From Allocoleopsis franciscana PCC 7113 (GTDB lineage Bacteria > Cyanobacteriota > Cyanobacteriia > Cyanobacteriales > Coleofasciculaceae): DNA of 64,000 nucleotides. Of this stretch, positions 34,789 through 44,576 are shown piece after piece (position 1 is the first letter of the stretch; every line of letters starts with the position of its first letter). Where the stretch lies: the NCBI RefSeq assembly GCF_000317515.1, contig NC_019738.1, forward strand, positions 6,040,001 to 6,104,000, given 5' to 3'. The translations under genes were made by a program, and so were the position numbers. The notes below the pieces were generated by a model, which ran no database searches, was not told the origin of the DNA, and saw only the letters and a list, made by a program, of their open reading frames with translations.

Positions 34789-36348
34789 TCAAGCCGATGC
34801 TTCAATTTGCCTGACAGCCGTGAGCGCTGAGTAACTCACCCCAGCCGTCCCTTCGCCAGGGTGGGTCGAATCCCCCACTAACCACAGATGATCAACGGGT
34901 GTGCGTGTGGCAAAACCAAAGGGGCCAAACGTGGGTATGCGTTGCCCAATCCCGCCCACGATCCCTTGGTCGCGACCGGTGTAGAAGGCAAACGTGCGGG
35001 GCGTTGCCACTTCTTGGTGGATGATGGTTTCGGGTTTTAAGTAAAAATACTGGGCAAGCTGGGCGATCGCATCTTCTGTATACTTTTGCTTAAGCTGGTC
35101 ATACTCTTGTTTTGTCCCCTGCCACCACATCGCTGCCTCGGTAAAGGAAGAGGCAATAATCGTGGCTTTGCCCTCTGGTGCGCGACCATCTCCAGGATGA
35201 CTCACGGAAACGAATAGAGAGTTATTCTCCCCAATCGGGCCAGAGTAGTCGTAGAGAAACTGGAGATGGGGCGGACAACCGAGGGGAATTGCACTTTGGT
35301 CAACACCCAAATAAATCACAAAAGCACCCGATGCTGGAGGTAACTTATCCACTCGCTGTTTGTACCCCTGAGGTGCTTGCTCTCCCAGTAACTTCACCAA
35401 ATTTTGGGCAGTGACGTTGGCAACCACTTCATCCGCCGATTCTGTCCATACTTCCCCTGTTTTTTGATTGCGAATCCTCACACTAGTCGCTTTACCACCG
35501 GACGCTTCAATGTATTCAACCGTGTGGCGCATCAGCAGTTTACCCCCCCATTTTTCCAGCGCTTCGACTAAGCGATCGCTCAATACCTGCATACTGCCCT
35601 TAAGATGAAATAGCCCCTGCGGTTCGCTGGAAACCCCCAACGCTGTCGCCGCATAAAGTAGGGCGGTTTCATCCGCATTAACTTGGGAATAAAGCTTCAG
35701 TTGCAAATCGAGAAACGTCCTCAGACGCTGGTTTTCATAGAGTCCATATCCCCGCAGTGCATCCCCGACTGTCATGAAAGTAAAGGGCAAGGTAATCAAG
35801 GTATCCGGACGCACGGCGGACGATAACTGCCACAAGTCCCACAAATTCCGGGGGGGCAATACGGGGTCACGGGATTGAAACTTCCAGCTTGCCTCGAATA
35901 ATGTGGTCATCAATTGCCAGAAGGGTTCGCTGCCGGGAAACTGTCGCTGTCGTTCACCCTTCCATTTTTCGGGGTCGCGCCAGACGTTAATGGGTTCGGT
36001 TTCACCGGGGAGAAACACCGCACAAGCGGGGTCGCAAGGCGTGGCGGCGGGTAGGTCAATTTCTAACTCATCAAAAATGCGCTGATGAATGCCACCCGGT
36101 TCTAAACCCGCCACCTGAGTCGCACCCACATCAAACGTAAATCCCCGACGTTTGAAGGTAGAAGCACACCCTCCCGGTACAAAGGCTTGGTCGAGGACTA
36201 ACACTTGATAACCCCGACGAGCTAGTAAGGCTCCAGCCGTTAAACCCCCGATTCCAGCACCGACGACAACAACACGGCGGGACTTGCTATTGTCTGCCTG
36301 ACTCCTTGGCATAGCAAAATTTTTATTTTTCTTAATATTACTTATCAT
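34789..36348 (-). CDS. crtD: Carotenoid 3',4'-desaturase, CrtD type
   Basis: This is a 519-aa FAD-dependent amine-oxidase-fold carotenoid desaturase. The dinucleotide motif is RVVVVGAGIGGLTAGALLARRGY, followed by PGGCASTFKRRGFTFDVGATQVAGLEPGGIH and a C-terminal LVGDSTHPGEGTAGVSYSAL motif. These match my memory of cyanobacterial CrtD (C-3',4' desaturase of myxol glycoside synthesis). CrtO or CrtISO-like relatives are the alternative. ATG 36312 (MPRSQADN) is another possible start. It is divergent from the M16 peptidase gene. Confidence 0.82.
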   Translation of the reverse strand: MISNIKKNKNFAMPRSQADNSKSRRVVVVGAGIGGLTAGALLARRGYQVLVLDQAFVPGGCASTFKRRGFTFDVGATQVAGLEPGGIHQRIFDELEIDLPAATPCDPACAVFLPGETEPINVWRDPEKWKGERQRQFPGSEPFWQLMTTLFEASWKFQSRDPVLPPRNLWDLWQLSSAVRPDTLITLPFTFMTVGDALRGYGLYENQRLRTFLDLQLKLYSQVNADETALLYAATALGVSSEPQGLFHLKGSMQVLSDRLVEALEKWGGKLLMRHTVEYIEASGGKATSVRIRNQKTGEVWTESADEVVANVTAQNLVKLLGEQAPQGYKQRVDKLPPASGAFVIYLGVDQSAIPLGCPPHLQFLYDYSGPIGENNSLFVSVSHPGDGRAPEGKATIIASSFTEAAMWWQGTKQEYDQLKQKYTEDAIAQLAQYFYLKPETIIHQEVATPRTFAFYTGRDQGIVGGIGQRIPTFGPFGFATRTPVDHLWLVGDSTHPGEGTAGVSYSALTAVRQIEASA

Positions 36349-36468
36349 AACTTGATTTTAAAATGCGCTTTTGAAGAAGGCAGAAGAAGGAAGGCAGAGT
36401 GCTAGGGCGAAAGCGCTGACAGAGCCGACCGTTAAGATAGAGAGGAATGGCAAAAACGCAAAGTACCG

Positions 36469-37773
36469 ATGACCTCAACGCTGCTCAAAACTCCCCCGCT
36501 CAACGCTCCAACCATCAAGCAACTGCCCAATGGTCTAACCATCGTGGCAGAGCGGATGCCTGTTGAAGCCGTTAACCTGAATGTTTGGATTAATGTGGGT
36601 TCGGCTGTGGAACCCGATAACATCAACGGCATGGCTCATTTTTTAGAGCACATGATTTTTAAGGGAACGCCACGCCTGAAAAGTGGTGAATTTGAGCGGC
36701 TGATTGAAGAGCGGGGTGCGGTGACCAATGCCGCCACCAGCCAAGATTACACTCACTATTACATCACCACAGCCCCGAAAGATTTTGCCCAACTGGCTCC
36801 CTTGCAACTGGATGTAGTCCTGAACCCCAGCATTCCCGATGAGGCTTTTGAGCGGGAGCGGATGGTGGTTTTAGAAGAAATTCGCCGCTCAGACGATAAT
36901 CCAGGGCGTCGCATGTTTCGACGGGCGATTGAGACAACGTTTGAACAACTGCCTTATCGGCGACAGGTATTAGGGCCAGCCTCGGTGATTGAGCAGTTGC
37001 AGCCTCAGCAGATGCGTGACTTTCACGCTCAATGGTATCAACCCAAGTCGATGACGGCGGTCGCTGTGGGTAATTTGCCGGTTGATGAGTTGATCGAGAT
37101 TGTTGCAGAGGGTTTCGATCAGACACAGAACAACTCAAGCAACGGCTCTTTACCGGAACCGTTTTTACAGCATCCCAATGCTTTCCAGCCTGAACCTGCG
37201 TTTCAAGAGATTGTCCGCCGAGAGTATACCGATGACAGCTTACAGCAAGCTCGTCTCGTGATGATTTGGCGAGTGCCGGGAATGTTGCAATTGGAGCAAA
37301 CTTATGCATTGGATGTCTTGGCGGCAATCTTAGGGCAAGGACGCATGTCACGACTGGTGAGGGATTTGCGTGAAGAGCGGCAATTGGTGACTCATATTGG
37401 GGTGAGTAATATGACGCAGCGGCTTCAAGGTGTGTTCTATATTTCCGCACACTTACCCGAAGAAAATATAGCGGAAGTGGAAGCTGCGATCGCGCAACAT
37501 ATCCACCGCTTTCAAACAGAATTAGTTGCAGAAGCGGATATTGCTCGTATTCGTCGGCAAGTGGCGAATCGGTTTATTTTTGGCAATGAAAAACCGAGCG
37601 ATCGCACCAGTTTATATGGCTACTATCAGTGCCAAATTGGAGATTTAGAACCTGCGCTGAACTACCCGACTCGCATTCAATCGGTCCATTCTTTGGATAT
37701 CCAATCGGCGGCACAAAAGTATCTCTGTGCTGATGCTTACGGTATCGTGAGTGTAAAACCGACCAAGATTTGA
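36469..37773 (+). CDS. M16-family zinc metallopeptidase (processing-peptidase-like)
   Basis: This is a 434-aa single-unit M16 peptidase. The inverted zinc motif HFLEH is in MAHFLEHMIFKGTPRLKSGEFE. The remote third ligand lies in ERMVVLEEIRRSDDNPGRRMFR. A later QARLVMIWRVPG and Arg/Tyr pair in the C-terminal half (ERTSLYGYYQ) match mitochondrial-processing-peptidase relatives. The protein is likely cytoplasmic, since no signal peptide is seen. Its cyanobacterial substrate is unknown. The gene is complete. Confidence 0.92.
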   Translation: MTSTLLKTPPLNAPTIKQLPNGLTIVAERMPVEAVNLNVWINVGSAVEPDNINGMAHFLEHMIFKGTPRLKSGEFERLIEERGAVTNAATSQDYTHYYITTAPKDFAQLAPLQLDVVLNPSIPDEAFERERMVVLEEIRRSDDNPGRRMFRRAIETTFEQLPYRRQVLGPASVIEQLQPQQMRDFHAQWYQPKSMTAVAVGNLPVDELIEIVAEGFDQTQNNSSNGSLPEPFLQHPNAFQPEPAFQEIVRREYTDDSLQQARLVMIWRVPGMLQLEQTYALDVLAAILGQGRMSRLVRDLREERQLVTHIGVSNMTQRLQGVFYISAHLPEENIAEVEAAIAQHIHRFQTELVAEADIARIRRQVANRFIFGNEKPSDRTSLYGYYQCQIGDLEPALNYPTRIQSVHSLDIQSAAQKYLCADAYGIVSVKPTKI

Positions 37774-37893
37774 GATGATCGGAGTTGGTCAGGGCGAGTT
37801 GAAGTTGGCAATGATTCAACTTCAAAATGAGTAAATCAGCTTAATTTACTGCGAGAATCTCAAGTCCAAAATTCCAAATCCCAAATTCGAGTA

Positions 37894-38841
37894 ATGTGGA
37901 CAGAAATTGCGGCGCATATCAGCCAAATCACTGGCAAGACATTTGACATTAAGAACCGTCGGTCTGTCAGTGGTGGCTGTATTAATCAGGGTTATGCTGT
38001 CAGCAGCGATACGGATACTTATTTTGTGAAGCTCAACCGGGCGTCTCAGGTGGAGATGTTTGAGGCAGAGGCGCTGGGTTTAAAGCAAATGCTAGAAACT
38101 CAAACCATTCGGGTGCCAAAACCGATTGGCGTTGGTACAGTCGGTGATTCGGCTTACATTGTGATGGAATGGCTGGAATTTGGAGGGAGTGGTAAGACCC
38201 AAGATTGGGAAGAGATGGGGCGAAAACTAGCCCAAATGCACCAGGCGAAACCTCCTCAACCTAACGCAGAGTTGAACGTTGGCAAGTTGTTAGCCAAGCG
38301 GGGCGAAAGCCCAGTTGAAAGTTCAAAAAATCAACCTTCAACCTTCTTTGGTTGGGACTTGAATAACACCATTGGTTCAACACCCCAAATTAATACTTGG
38401 ACATCCGACTGGGCGGCTTTTTTTACTGAACATCGCTTAGGCTATCAGTTCACGCTGGCGCAGCGTCGGGGGGGGCAATTTTCTCAGCAAGAGCGTTTAT
38501 TAGCATTGGTTCCACGTTTGCTGAAGCATCAGCCTCAACCGTCTTTGGTACATGGTGATTTGTGGGGCGGAAATGCGGCTATTACGAAGTTGGGAGAACC
38601 GGTGATTTTAGATCCAGCGACGTATGTGGGCGATCGCGAAGTGGATATTGCCATGACGGAATTGTTCGGTGGTTTTCCGGCTGCCTTTTATCGCGGTTAT
38701 AACCAAGTTTGGCCTTTGGATGACGGTTACACTCAGCGAAAAACCCTCTATAATCTTTACCATATCCTCAATCACTTCAATCTTTTTGGTGGTGGTTATA
38801 GTTCTCAGGCTAACCGGATGATTGAACAAATTCTCGGTTAA
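37894..38841 (+). CDS. Fructosamine-kinase-like protein
   Basis: The protein is 315 aa with an aminoglycoside-phosphotransferase/protein-kinase-like fold. Blocks include SVSGGCINQGYAV (glycine loop), YIVMEWL, the catalytic VHGDLWGGNAA (Asp of HxD) and VILDPATYVGDREVDIAMTELFGGFP. The family phosphorylates ketoamine (fructosamine and ribulosamine) adducts so that they detach from proteins. There is a 9-13 residue insert (ESPVESSKNQPST) before FGWDLNN, where relatives are shorter. Cytoplasmic. Confidence 0.9.
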   Translation: MWTEIAAHISQITGKTFDIKNRRSVSGGCINQGYAVSSDTDTYFVKLNRASQVEMFEAEALGLKQMLETQTIRVPKPIGVGTVGDSAYIVMEWLEFGGSGKTQDWEEMGRKLAQMHQAKPPQPNAELNVGKLLAKRGESPVESSKNQPSTFFGWDLNNTIGSTPQINTWTSDWAAFFTEHRLGYQFTLAQRRGGQFSQQERLLALVPRLLKHQPQPSLVHGDLWGGNAAITKLGEPVILDPATYVGDREVDIAMTELFGGFPAAFYRGYNQVWPLDDGYTQRKTLYNLYHILNHFNLFGGGYSSQANRMIEQILG

Positions 38842-38867
38842 GTAGGCTAAGAGGGCTAATATTATAT

Positions 38868-38891
38868 AACCCAGATCGTAGGGTCTGGGTT
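38868..38891 (+). terminator. Hairpin after the fructosamine-kinase-like gene
   Basis: AACCCAGA (38868-38875) pairs perfectly with TCTGGGTT (38884-38891) around an 8-base loop, 27 bp after the stop codon. The following TTGATGTTTAT is T-rich but not a clean U-run. Confidence 0.6.
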
Positions 38892-38903
38892 TGATGTTTA
38901 TAG

Positions 38904-38950
38904 GCTGGTCAGCAGTCTGCAAAGGACTTTTAAGAAAGGGACTGACCAGC
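38904..38950. repeat. Second inverted repeat GCTGGTCAG/CTGACCAGC
   Basis: Perfect 9-bp arms (38904-38912 and 38942-38950) flank a 29-base loop. TTTTAAAAA follows. It could be a second terminator or a small palindromic repeat. Confidence 0.55.
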
Positions 38951-39086
38951 GGTTTTAAAAACAGCTTTAAATGGCGCTACGAACAAGGTACTTATCCTCG
39001 TCGATTCCTAAGATAACTAACTCAGGTGAAATTTTCGGGTAGGATAGCTGAACTTAACAAATTGCAACAAATAAAGTAAAAGGTAG

Positions 39087-39131
39087 ACCGGAGCTCATAC
39101 GAGGGCAGAAGGCAGAAGGCAGAAGGCAGAA
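39087..39131. repeat. Dispersed 18-mer followed by GGCAGAA heptamer repeats
   Basis: ACCGGAGCTCATACGAGG (39087-39104) recurs exactly, inverted, at 62752-62769. Four tandem GGCAGAA units follow (39104-39131), with a partial fifth. Similar GGCAG-type units occur near 21751, 36380 and 59893. Confidence 0.65.
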
Positions 39132-39349
39132 GGCAGCAGTAAAGCTGAGCGAAAACGACTTCGGATGCAACGCATCTCGAACAAAGCCAGTGAGGGCAAG
39201 GATTTTTGTCTGGGTGTGACTTCCCGAAGACGCGATCGCGCCAAAAAATTTTCAGCCGCTTGTTCCTCGATTGAATTTTTTGGGAACTCTACTTTTGAGG
39301 CTGCATTGAGCCGTCACCCAAAAAATCTTACGCAAGGAAGTAAGCCTAA

Positions 39350-41536
39350 ATGCCTGTGAATGAAATTGATCAGGGTCGCAAGTTTATTACAACGATGCCC
39401 ATAGGGGGCAGTGGAGAAGCAGGGGAACAAAAGGTGTGGGATACTGCCAAAAATGCTTTTTCAGACCGCAACTGTATTGGCTATTGGCGTTATCCAATTT
39501 TCTCGAAAGTGGGAGAAATTCGGAAAGAGCCAGATATTCTCCTAGTGGATCGAGAACACAGTTTAATTGTGATTGAAGTCAAATCAGTCACCATTGACCA
39601 AATTGTTGCAATTGACGGTCATCTGTGGGAGTTGCAAAATTTTGATAGCCGTGAAGTTAACCCTTATCAACAAGCTGAATGTCAGCTAAGAGCGTTGGTT
39701 GCGTATTGCGATCGCGAACCAGCGATCTGGCGCAAAGTCATGGGACGAGCGATGGTTGCATTGCCTCTCATTACCCAAGAACAATGGCAGCAAAGAGGTT
39801 TTGACCAACTCCCTAGTTGTCCTCCCATCATCTTTCAAGATCAACTGAGCAAGGCTGGATTTTTAGAGCGAATTGAACAAGCTGCACCGATTGTTCCCGG
39901 AGAAGACTTGGATGATGAACAGTGGAAGTTGCTCAAAGCCGTCATTAGTGGGGCACCCGTTTTGCGTCGTTCTCCTCGCACCCTTGTCTCTACGAATGGC
40001 AAAATGCGTGGAAGCGTTGTGGCAGCTTATTCTCAACATCTGTTTGATTTAGATTTGCAGCAAGAACATATTGGCAAAGAAATTCCTCCGGGTTTTCAAC
40101 GGTTGCGAGGTGTAGCGGGTTCGGGAAAAACCATACTGTTATGTCAAAAAGCGGCTCATATGCATTTAAAGCATCCAGAGTGGGATATTGCTTTAGTGTT
40201 TTTCAGTCGCACACTTTACGACACGATCATTGGGTTATTGGATCGATGGTTGCGTCGTTTTAGTAATGGTGAAATTGGCTACGACCAGAAAGAAAATCAC
40301 AAGCTGCGAGTGCTTCATGCTTGGGGAGCAAAAGAGCAACCGGGTTTTTATGGAACCATTTGCCAGTCCCATGGCATTCGGGCGAAAACAGCAGGAGAAA
40401 CCAGGGAAAGGCAGCCAAATCGAGGCTTGGCAGACCTATGTAAGCGACTGTCCGAAGAGATGGAAATTGAACCGATGTTTGATGCCATTCTCATTGATGA
40501 AGGGCAAGATTTAGTTTCTGAAGATGACTTAAAGTATCAGGATAAACAAGCGATTTATTGGCTGGCTTATCAAGCTTTACGACCGATCGACTCAGAACAA
40601 CCCGAACAACGTCGTTTAATTTGGGCTTATGATGAAGCGCAAAGCTTGGATACTCTAAAGATTCCAACTACCAAGGAATTGTTTGGTGAGAATTTGAGTG
40701 GATTATTAACTCAGGGAACTCAATACAACGGTGGTATTAAAAAATCTGAAGTGATGCGTCGCTGCTACCGTACCCCTGGCCCAATTCTCACAGCCGCTCA
40801 TGCGATTGGGATGGGTTTGCTGCGTCCAGAGGGAATGCTGGCAGGAATTACAGACAAGAAGGAGTGGGACAGAATCGGCTATGAAGTCGTGAAAGGTAAA
40901 TTTATTTCGGGTCAACAAATTACTCTACATCGTCCTCCGGAAAACTCTCCCAATCCGGTTTCAGAACTTTGGGGCGAACCCATCATAGAGTTTGAAACCT
41001 ATGGTTCTCGTCAGGAAGAATTGACGGCTTTAGCTCAGAAGATTGAGTATAACTTATATCATGACGACCTCAAGCCTAGTCGGGAGATTTTAGTGATTGT
41101 TTTAGGCTCTCTTTCTGAAGCCAGGGAATTAGAAGATAAGGTGGCTAGTTGCTTGATGGAACAAGGCATTGATATCTATATTCCAACGGCTTTAGAAGTG
41201 AATGAACTCAATCCCCAATGGCCTCATCATGACCCTGATCGTTTTTGGATGGAGGGTGGGGTAACGGTGTCTCGTGTCCCCCGTGCGAAGGGGAATGAAG
41301 CGGATATGGTTTATGTCGTCGGCTTCGATCATGTGGCTCGAAATGAGTCGGATGTGAGCCTTCGGAATCAGTTATTTGTGGCATTAACCAGGACACGCGG
41401 TTGGGTGAGTCTCAGTGGCGTTGGCAACTACCCCATGTATCAGGAAATGCGGATGGCGATCGCTAGTGGAGATACATTCAGCTTTACCTATAAGCGTCCC
41501 TTAAAACGGGATATTGGGGAAGGAGATGAGGGGTAA
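39350..41536 (+). CDS. NERD nuclease-domain SF1 (UvrD-like) helicase
   Basis: This is a 728-aa protein. Residues about 20-150 are a NERD domain (PD-(D/E)XK-like: EPDILLVDREHSLIVIEVK, with Asp and ExK). They are followed by a superfamily 1 helicase core. Motifs: Walker A GVAGSGKT (about 255), Walker B ILIDEGQD (about 380), the WAYDEAQSL Q-finger region, and VALTRTRGW (motif VI) near the C-terminus. A combination of nuclease-like and helicase modules points to DNA repair or nucleic-acid defence. No partner gene is adjacent, and the role is not known. The terminal ~40 residues are poorly conserved. Confidence 0.85.
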   Translation: MPVNEIDQGRKFITTMPIGGSGEAGEQKVWDTAKNAFSDRNCIGYWRYPIFSKVGEIRKEPDILLVDREHSLIVIEVKSVTIDQIVAIDGHLWELQNFDSREVNPYQQAECQLRALVAYCDREPAIWRKVMGRAMVALPLITQEQWQQRGFDQLPSCPPIIFQDQLSKAGFLERIEQAAPIVPGEDLDDEQWKLLKAVISGAPVLRRSPRTLVSTNGKMRGSVVAAYSQHLFDLDLQQEHIGKEIPPGFQRLRGVAGSGKTILLCQKAAHMHLKHPEWDIALVFFSRTLYDTIIGLLDRWLRRFSNGEIGYDQKENHKLRVLHAWGAKEQPGFYGTICQSHGIRAKTAGETRERQPNRGLADLCKRLSEEMEIEPMFDAILIDEGQDLVSEDDLKYQDKQAIYWLAYQALRPIDSEQPEQRRLIWAYDEAQSLDTLKIPTTKELFGENLSGLLTQGTQYNGGIKKSEVMRRCYRTPGPILTAAHAIGMGLLRPEGMLAGITDKKEWDRIGYEVVKGKFISGQQITLHRPPENSPNPVSELWGEPIIEFETYGSRQEELTALAQKIEYNLYHDDLKPSREILVIVLGSLSEARELEDKVASCLMEQGIDIYIPTALEVNELNPQWPHHDPDRFWMEGGVTVSRVPRAKGNEADMVYVVGFDHVARNESDVSLRNQLFVALTRTRGWVSLSGVGNYPMYQEMRMAIASGDTFSFTYKRPLKRDIGEGDEG

Positions 41537-41583
41537 TATTTAAATTTAATTAAACCAGATCCAGCTCAGATTTATGAAGAGTG

Positions 41584-41606
41584 AGCGGCATTGTATCGAT
41601 GCCGCT
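41584..41606. terminator. Hairpin between convergent helicase and membrane-protein genes
   Basis: AGCGGCAT (41584-41591) pairs perfectly with ATGCCGCT (41599-41606) around a 7-base loop. There is no clean U-run on either side, so it may be a weak bidirectional terminator. Confidence 0.5.
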
Positions 41607-41635
41607 TGCCCTTAATTATGACCCAACTCCAACAA

Positions 41636-42316
41636 TTAGCTTGCTGTAGATTGTTGAGGGCTAGAAACGGCCTCTTGTCCGGATTCTAAGAGAGGTGGAC
41701 GCAAACAAAGATACAACAGTGGACCGATTAAAGGGACCAGCGCCACGACCCAAAATAGTGAGGAATTTTTCATGCCACGCCGTGCCATATCATCTCCAAG
41801 TAGCGCTGGAAACAATAAGCACAACAGGCAAAAATCCAGACTCATCACATGAATAAAGCGGCTGCTTTGCCACTGTTGGATAAAATCAGCCCAATCGCCC
41901 TTGAGTAATCCAAAACTTAACAGAACCAGCGTACCGAGTGTGAGGGCAACACCCAACCAACGGGAATCAAGTATCTTTAAAACGATATCCTTAGAACCGG
42001 TAAATTTTTGATTGGCTTCACGTAGAGCTAGATAAGGCAATAAAGCAAACGCTCCCACTCCAAAAGAGCCAACTGAGAAAGGCCATGCGGGAATTTTTTG
42101 CTCCCTGCCATCGCTAAATATCAAGCCGCTATAAATCATCGGCCAGATGCCCATGATGTTGAATAAAGCAATCACCAAAGGATTGATTCCATCCCAGTTG
42201 CCAGTAGAAAGGTTTTTAATCAATTCAAAGGTATCGGGTTGGTTGGGAGGAGCGAAGAAAAAAGCATAAACAGCAACGCTGACCCAAAGTAACCCAAATC
42301 CAAGTTTTCTATTCAT
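41636..42316 (-). CDS. Membrane protein, DUF2834-like, function unknown
   Basis: The product is 226 aa with six or so hydrophobic segments (starting MNRKLGFGLLWVSVAVYAFF, later GINPLVIALFNIMGIWPMIYSGLI and WVVALVPLIGPLLYLCL). The N-terminal APPNQPDTFELIKNLSTG and FNIMGIWP regions recall a family shared by cyanobacteria and plastids, of unknown function. A short soluble Ser/Gln-rich tail ends the protein. It lies 84 bp downstream of hrcA. Confidence 0.8.
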   Translation of the reverse strand: MNRKLGFGLLWVSVAVYAFFFAPPNQPDTFELIKNLSTGNWDGINPLVIALFNIMGIWPMIYSGLIFSDGREQKIPAWPFSVGSFGVGAFALLPYLALREANQKFTGSKDIVLKILDSRWLGVALTLGTLVLLSFGLLKGDWADFIQQWQSSRFIHVMSLDFCLLCLLFPALLGDDMARRGMKNSSLFWVVALVPLIGPLLYLCLRPPLLESGQEAVSSPQQSTAS

Positions 42317-42400
42317 GATTAATTGTTGTGGTAGACCCGTTTGAGCCGCTGAATTAAAGCCAAAATAATCAATATAGTTTGACTTTTGTTTTAACTTAAC

Positions 42401-43489
42401 TCAAGCGGGTTCGCTCAAAGCGCCCGTCAAATAATTAGCCGCCGTTTCGACTAAAGCGATCGCATTTTCATACAGCATCCGGGTAGGCCCCAAAATTCCC
42501 ACACTCCCCACTGGGACTTCACCCTGCTGATACGTTGCACTGACCAAGGTACAGGTACGCATCGGTTCTAAGGGATTTTCTGAACCAATTCGTACTTTCA
42601 CCCGACGATCCAATCCTAGAGTCTCTGGTACCTCAAAAATCACAGGCCAAAGTAAATCCTGCTCTTCTTCCAAGAGATGCACTAAGTTCTTGACTTGTTG
42701 CAACTCCGAAAACTCTGGCTGACGCAATACCTCTGAGATGCCGCGAATCATGATTTGTGTCGGAACAGGTGCTGTTGTGCGGCGGATTAAATCCGTCAGC
42801 AACCGCTTCAAGCAATCAGCATACTGAGCAAATTCTCGGTCTACTTCACTCCAATCTAAGCTTGCCAGCTCACTGAGCGATCGCTCCCGTAGCTTACTAT
42901 TCAAAAAATTTGATATAATCTGTAACTCCCGATCCATCATCGACTCGTCCTGAGTCATCTCATCCCCTAACGGGGGAAGTTCCATCAACACCGACTGTGT
43001 CTCATAGGAATCAGTGACGACAATCAACATCACTCGCCGTGGTTCTATCTGTACCAACTGTAAATGCCGTAAGCGGGTGGTGCGAGTCTGAGGCAGCGTA
43101 ATTAAGGCAATGTAGCCACTAACGGTGGCGAGGATTTGTGTTGCCTCTCGCAAAATCGCCTCAAAGCTTGCCTCTTCAAAGTTCAAATGATCTGCGAGTA
43201 AATGCTCAACCCGACGCCCCAAGCTGTCCGAAGGAGTTATCAGTTGGTCAACATAAATTCGGTAGCCAGAATCCGAGGGAACTCGTCCCGCTGAGGTATG
43301 AGGTTGATACAATAACCCCGCTTTTTCTAAAACGCCCATACAAGAACGAATCGTTGCAGGGCTAACACTGAGGTCATACTCCGTCGCCAACGCTTTGGAA
43401 CCCACGGGTTCTGCTGTCGCAATGTAATGACGGATAGTAGCCCACAGGATTTGTTGTTGTCGGTTAGTCAGACTGGCTTGCTGAAACAT
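42401..43489 (-). CDS. hrcA: Heat-inducible transcription repressor HrcA
   Basis: HrcA represses groESL/dnaK-type operons by binding CIRCE elements. It refolds or loses activity on heat shock. The 362-aa product has the N-terminal winged-helix ([66 protein letters not shown] is the usual cyanobacterial start region) and a C-terminal GAF-like domain with [20 protein letters not shown] and [22 protein letters not shown] found no CIRCE inverted repeat in the 290 bp upstream, so its own gene is not visibly autoregulated. Confidence 0.95.
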   Translation of the reverse strand: MFQQASLTNRQQQILWATIRHYIATAEPVGSKALATEYDLSVSPATIRSCMGVLEKAGLLYQPHTSAGRVPSDSGYRIYVDQLITPSDSLGRRVEHLLADHLNFEEASFEAILREATQILATVSGYIALITLPQTRTTRLRHLQLVQIEPRRVMLIVVTDSYETQSVLMELPPLGDEMTQDESMMDRELQIISNFLNSKLRERSLSELASLDWSEVDREFAQYADCLKRLLTDLIRRTTAPVPTQIMIRGISEVLRQPEFSELQQVKNLVHLLEEEQDLLWPVIFEVPETLGLDRRVKVRIGSENPLEPMRTCTLVSATYQQGEVPVGSVGILGPTRMLYENAIALVETAANYLTGALSEPA

Positions 43490-43779
43490 TTGAACAAAAG
43501 CTGATCTTAATCAGATTTTAAAGAGAGGCAAATGATTCTATTAATGGGATTGAAGGGCTAAGGTGAATTACACGCCTTGCCGGCTTCTATCCGGACAAAG
43601 GCTAATTTGGAGCAAGCTGACTAAGAGTGAAAGCACTGAGAGAAAATCTCTCAATTACAGAAGTCACCCTCGCAGTTGCTAGCCCTACGAACTATGGAGA
43701 TGCTACTATTGGCGGCTCATTGGCGTTAGTTTTAAGATAGCAGAAGAAACTAGGCTCAGGGGTTTGCCATGAACGGCAG

Positions 43780-44139
43780 CTAATAGCGAGGGATGCTGCG
43801 ATCAACGATCAGCGAGTAGGCATCAATCCCTCCGGCGATGTTTTTCACCTGGGTAAACCCTTGGTGAATCAACCATTGACACATCTGAGCCGAGCGACTG
43901 CCATGATGACACAGGACTAGCGTCTCAGCATCTAAGTCAAAGCGAGTGTGGATTTGGCTTGACCATTCGGCAAATGCACTCAAGGGAAGATTCTCGAACC
44001 CTTCTAAATGAGCGATTTCGACCTCCTCTTCCTCTCGGACATCGATCAACTGAATCTTCCGAGAAGATTCGCATAGCCTCTGACGTAGCTGCTCAACGCT
44101 TATTTCGGAAAGGGGTTGAATAAAAGATTGATGTGCCAT
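43780..44139 (-). CDS. Rhodanese-like domain protein
   Basis: The product is 119 aa, a single rhodanese domain. Acidic block LIDVREEEEVEIAHLEGFENLPLS, active-site Cys in LVLCHHGSRSAQMCQWL, and the GGIDAYSLIVD end. The loop CHHGSRS fits a six-residue active-site loop, a thiosulfate or polysulfide sulfurtransferase type. Cytoplasmic. Its pathway partner is unknown. There is a 437-bp gap upstream. Confidence 0.92.
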   Translation of the reverse strand: MAHQSFIQPLSEISVEQLRQRLCESSRKIQLIDVREEEEVEIAHLEGFENLPLSAFAEWSSQIHTRFDLDAETLVLCHHGSRSAQMCQWLIHQGFTQVKNIAGGIDAYSLIVDRSIPRY

Positions 44140-44576
44140 CCGGTTTAGTTTAGATGATGATGAATTGATAACTCGACCTTTCCCGGACTGCCAGTAAAAA
44201 TCGGCATTAGGGTCAGGATAAGCATATCTTACAAATATTTATAATATTTGATAAAGGTAAACCGATAAAATCCTGCACCTCCCCTATCCTCACGCTTAGC
44301 TTCGACCCGACTCCACTGACACCCCGACACCCAGTCAACTGATGAGTTATTTCTGCCTGGGTGAACTAGCCCTCAACAAAGAATTCTAAAGCATGGCTAG
44401 AGGGCACTCATTCACGCGCAAAACTTCTGAACGTTACAAATATCCAACTATTCGTTGATAATTCTTTGCAATTTATCATTAATAATTTGGCTTTCTTACC
44501 GATTTCTACCCGATTTCTTGCCTAAAAAATTGACAAACGAGCAGTAGTCTCGTAGGTATTGATTCTATGCAATCCT
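44140..44576. other. Intergenic stretch, no gene seen
   Basis: About 440 bp hold an AT palindrome CAAATATT-TAT-AATATTTG (44232-44250), and CACCCAG (44328-44334) with CTGGGTG (44357-44363). The first could be an operator. Neither can be tied to a named regulator. Confidence 0.4.

Larger units (their letters stand above)
38842..39349. other. Intergenic stretch with two hairpins and heptamer repeats
   Basis: About 500 bp without a supported gene. The 5' part carries two hairpins, described separately, and positions 39087-39131 carry dispersed and tandem repeats. A 64-codon frame at 39165-39359 is probably chance. Confidence 0.55.

Noticed and set aside
39165-39359. 64-codon frame ending just before the NERD helicase
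   Set aside because: Its composition and lack of any recognisable pattern, plus overlap with the helicase start and repeats, suggest a chance frame.
43490-43779. CIRCE element upstream of hrcA
   Set aside because: No TTAGCACTC-N9-GAGTGCTAA pair was found in the stretch; single half-sites near 6129 and 36396 lack partners.
44232-44250. AT palindrome CAAATATT-TAT-AATATTTG as a Fur box
   Set aside because: It matches an inverted repeat but not the expected GATAATGATAATCATTATC pattern, and no iron-related gene is adjacent.
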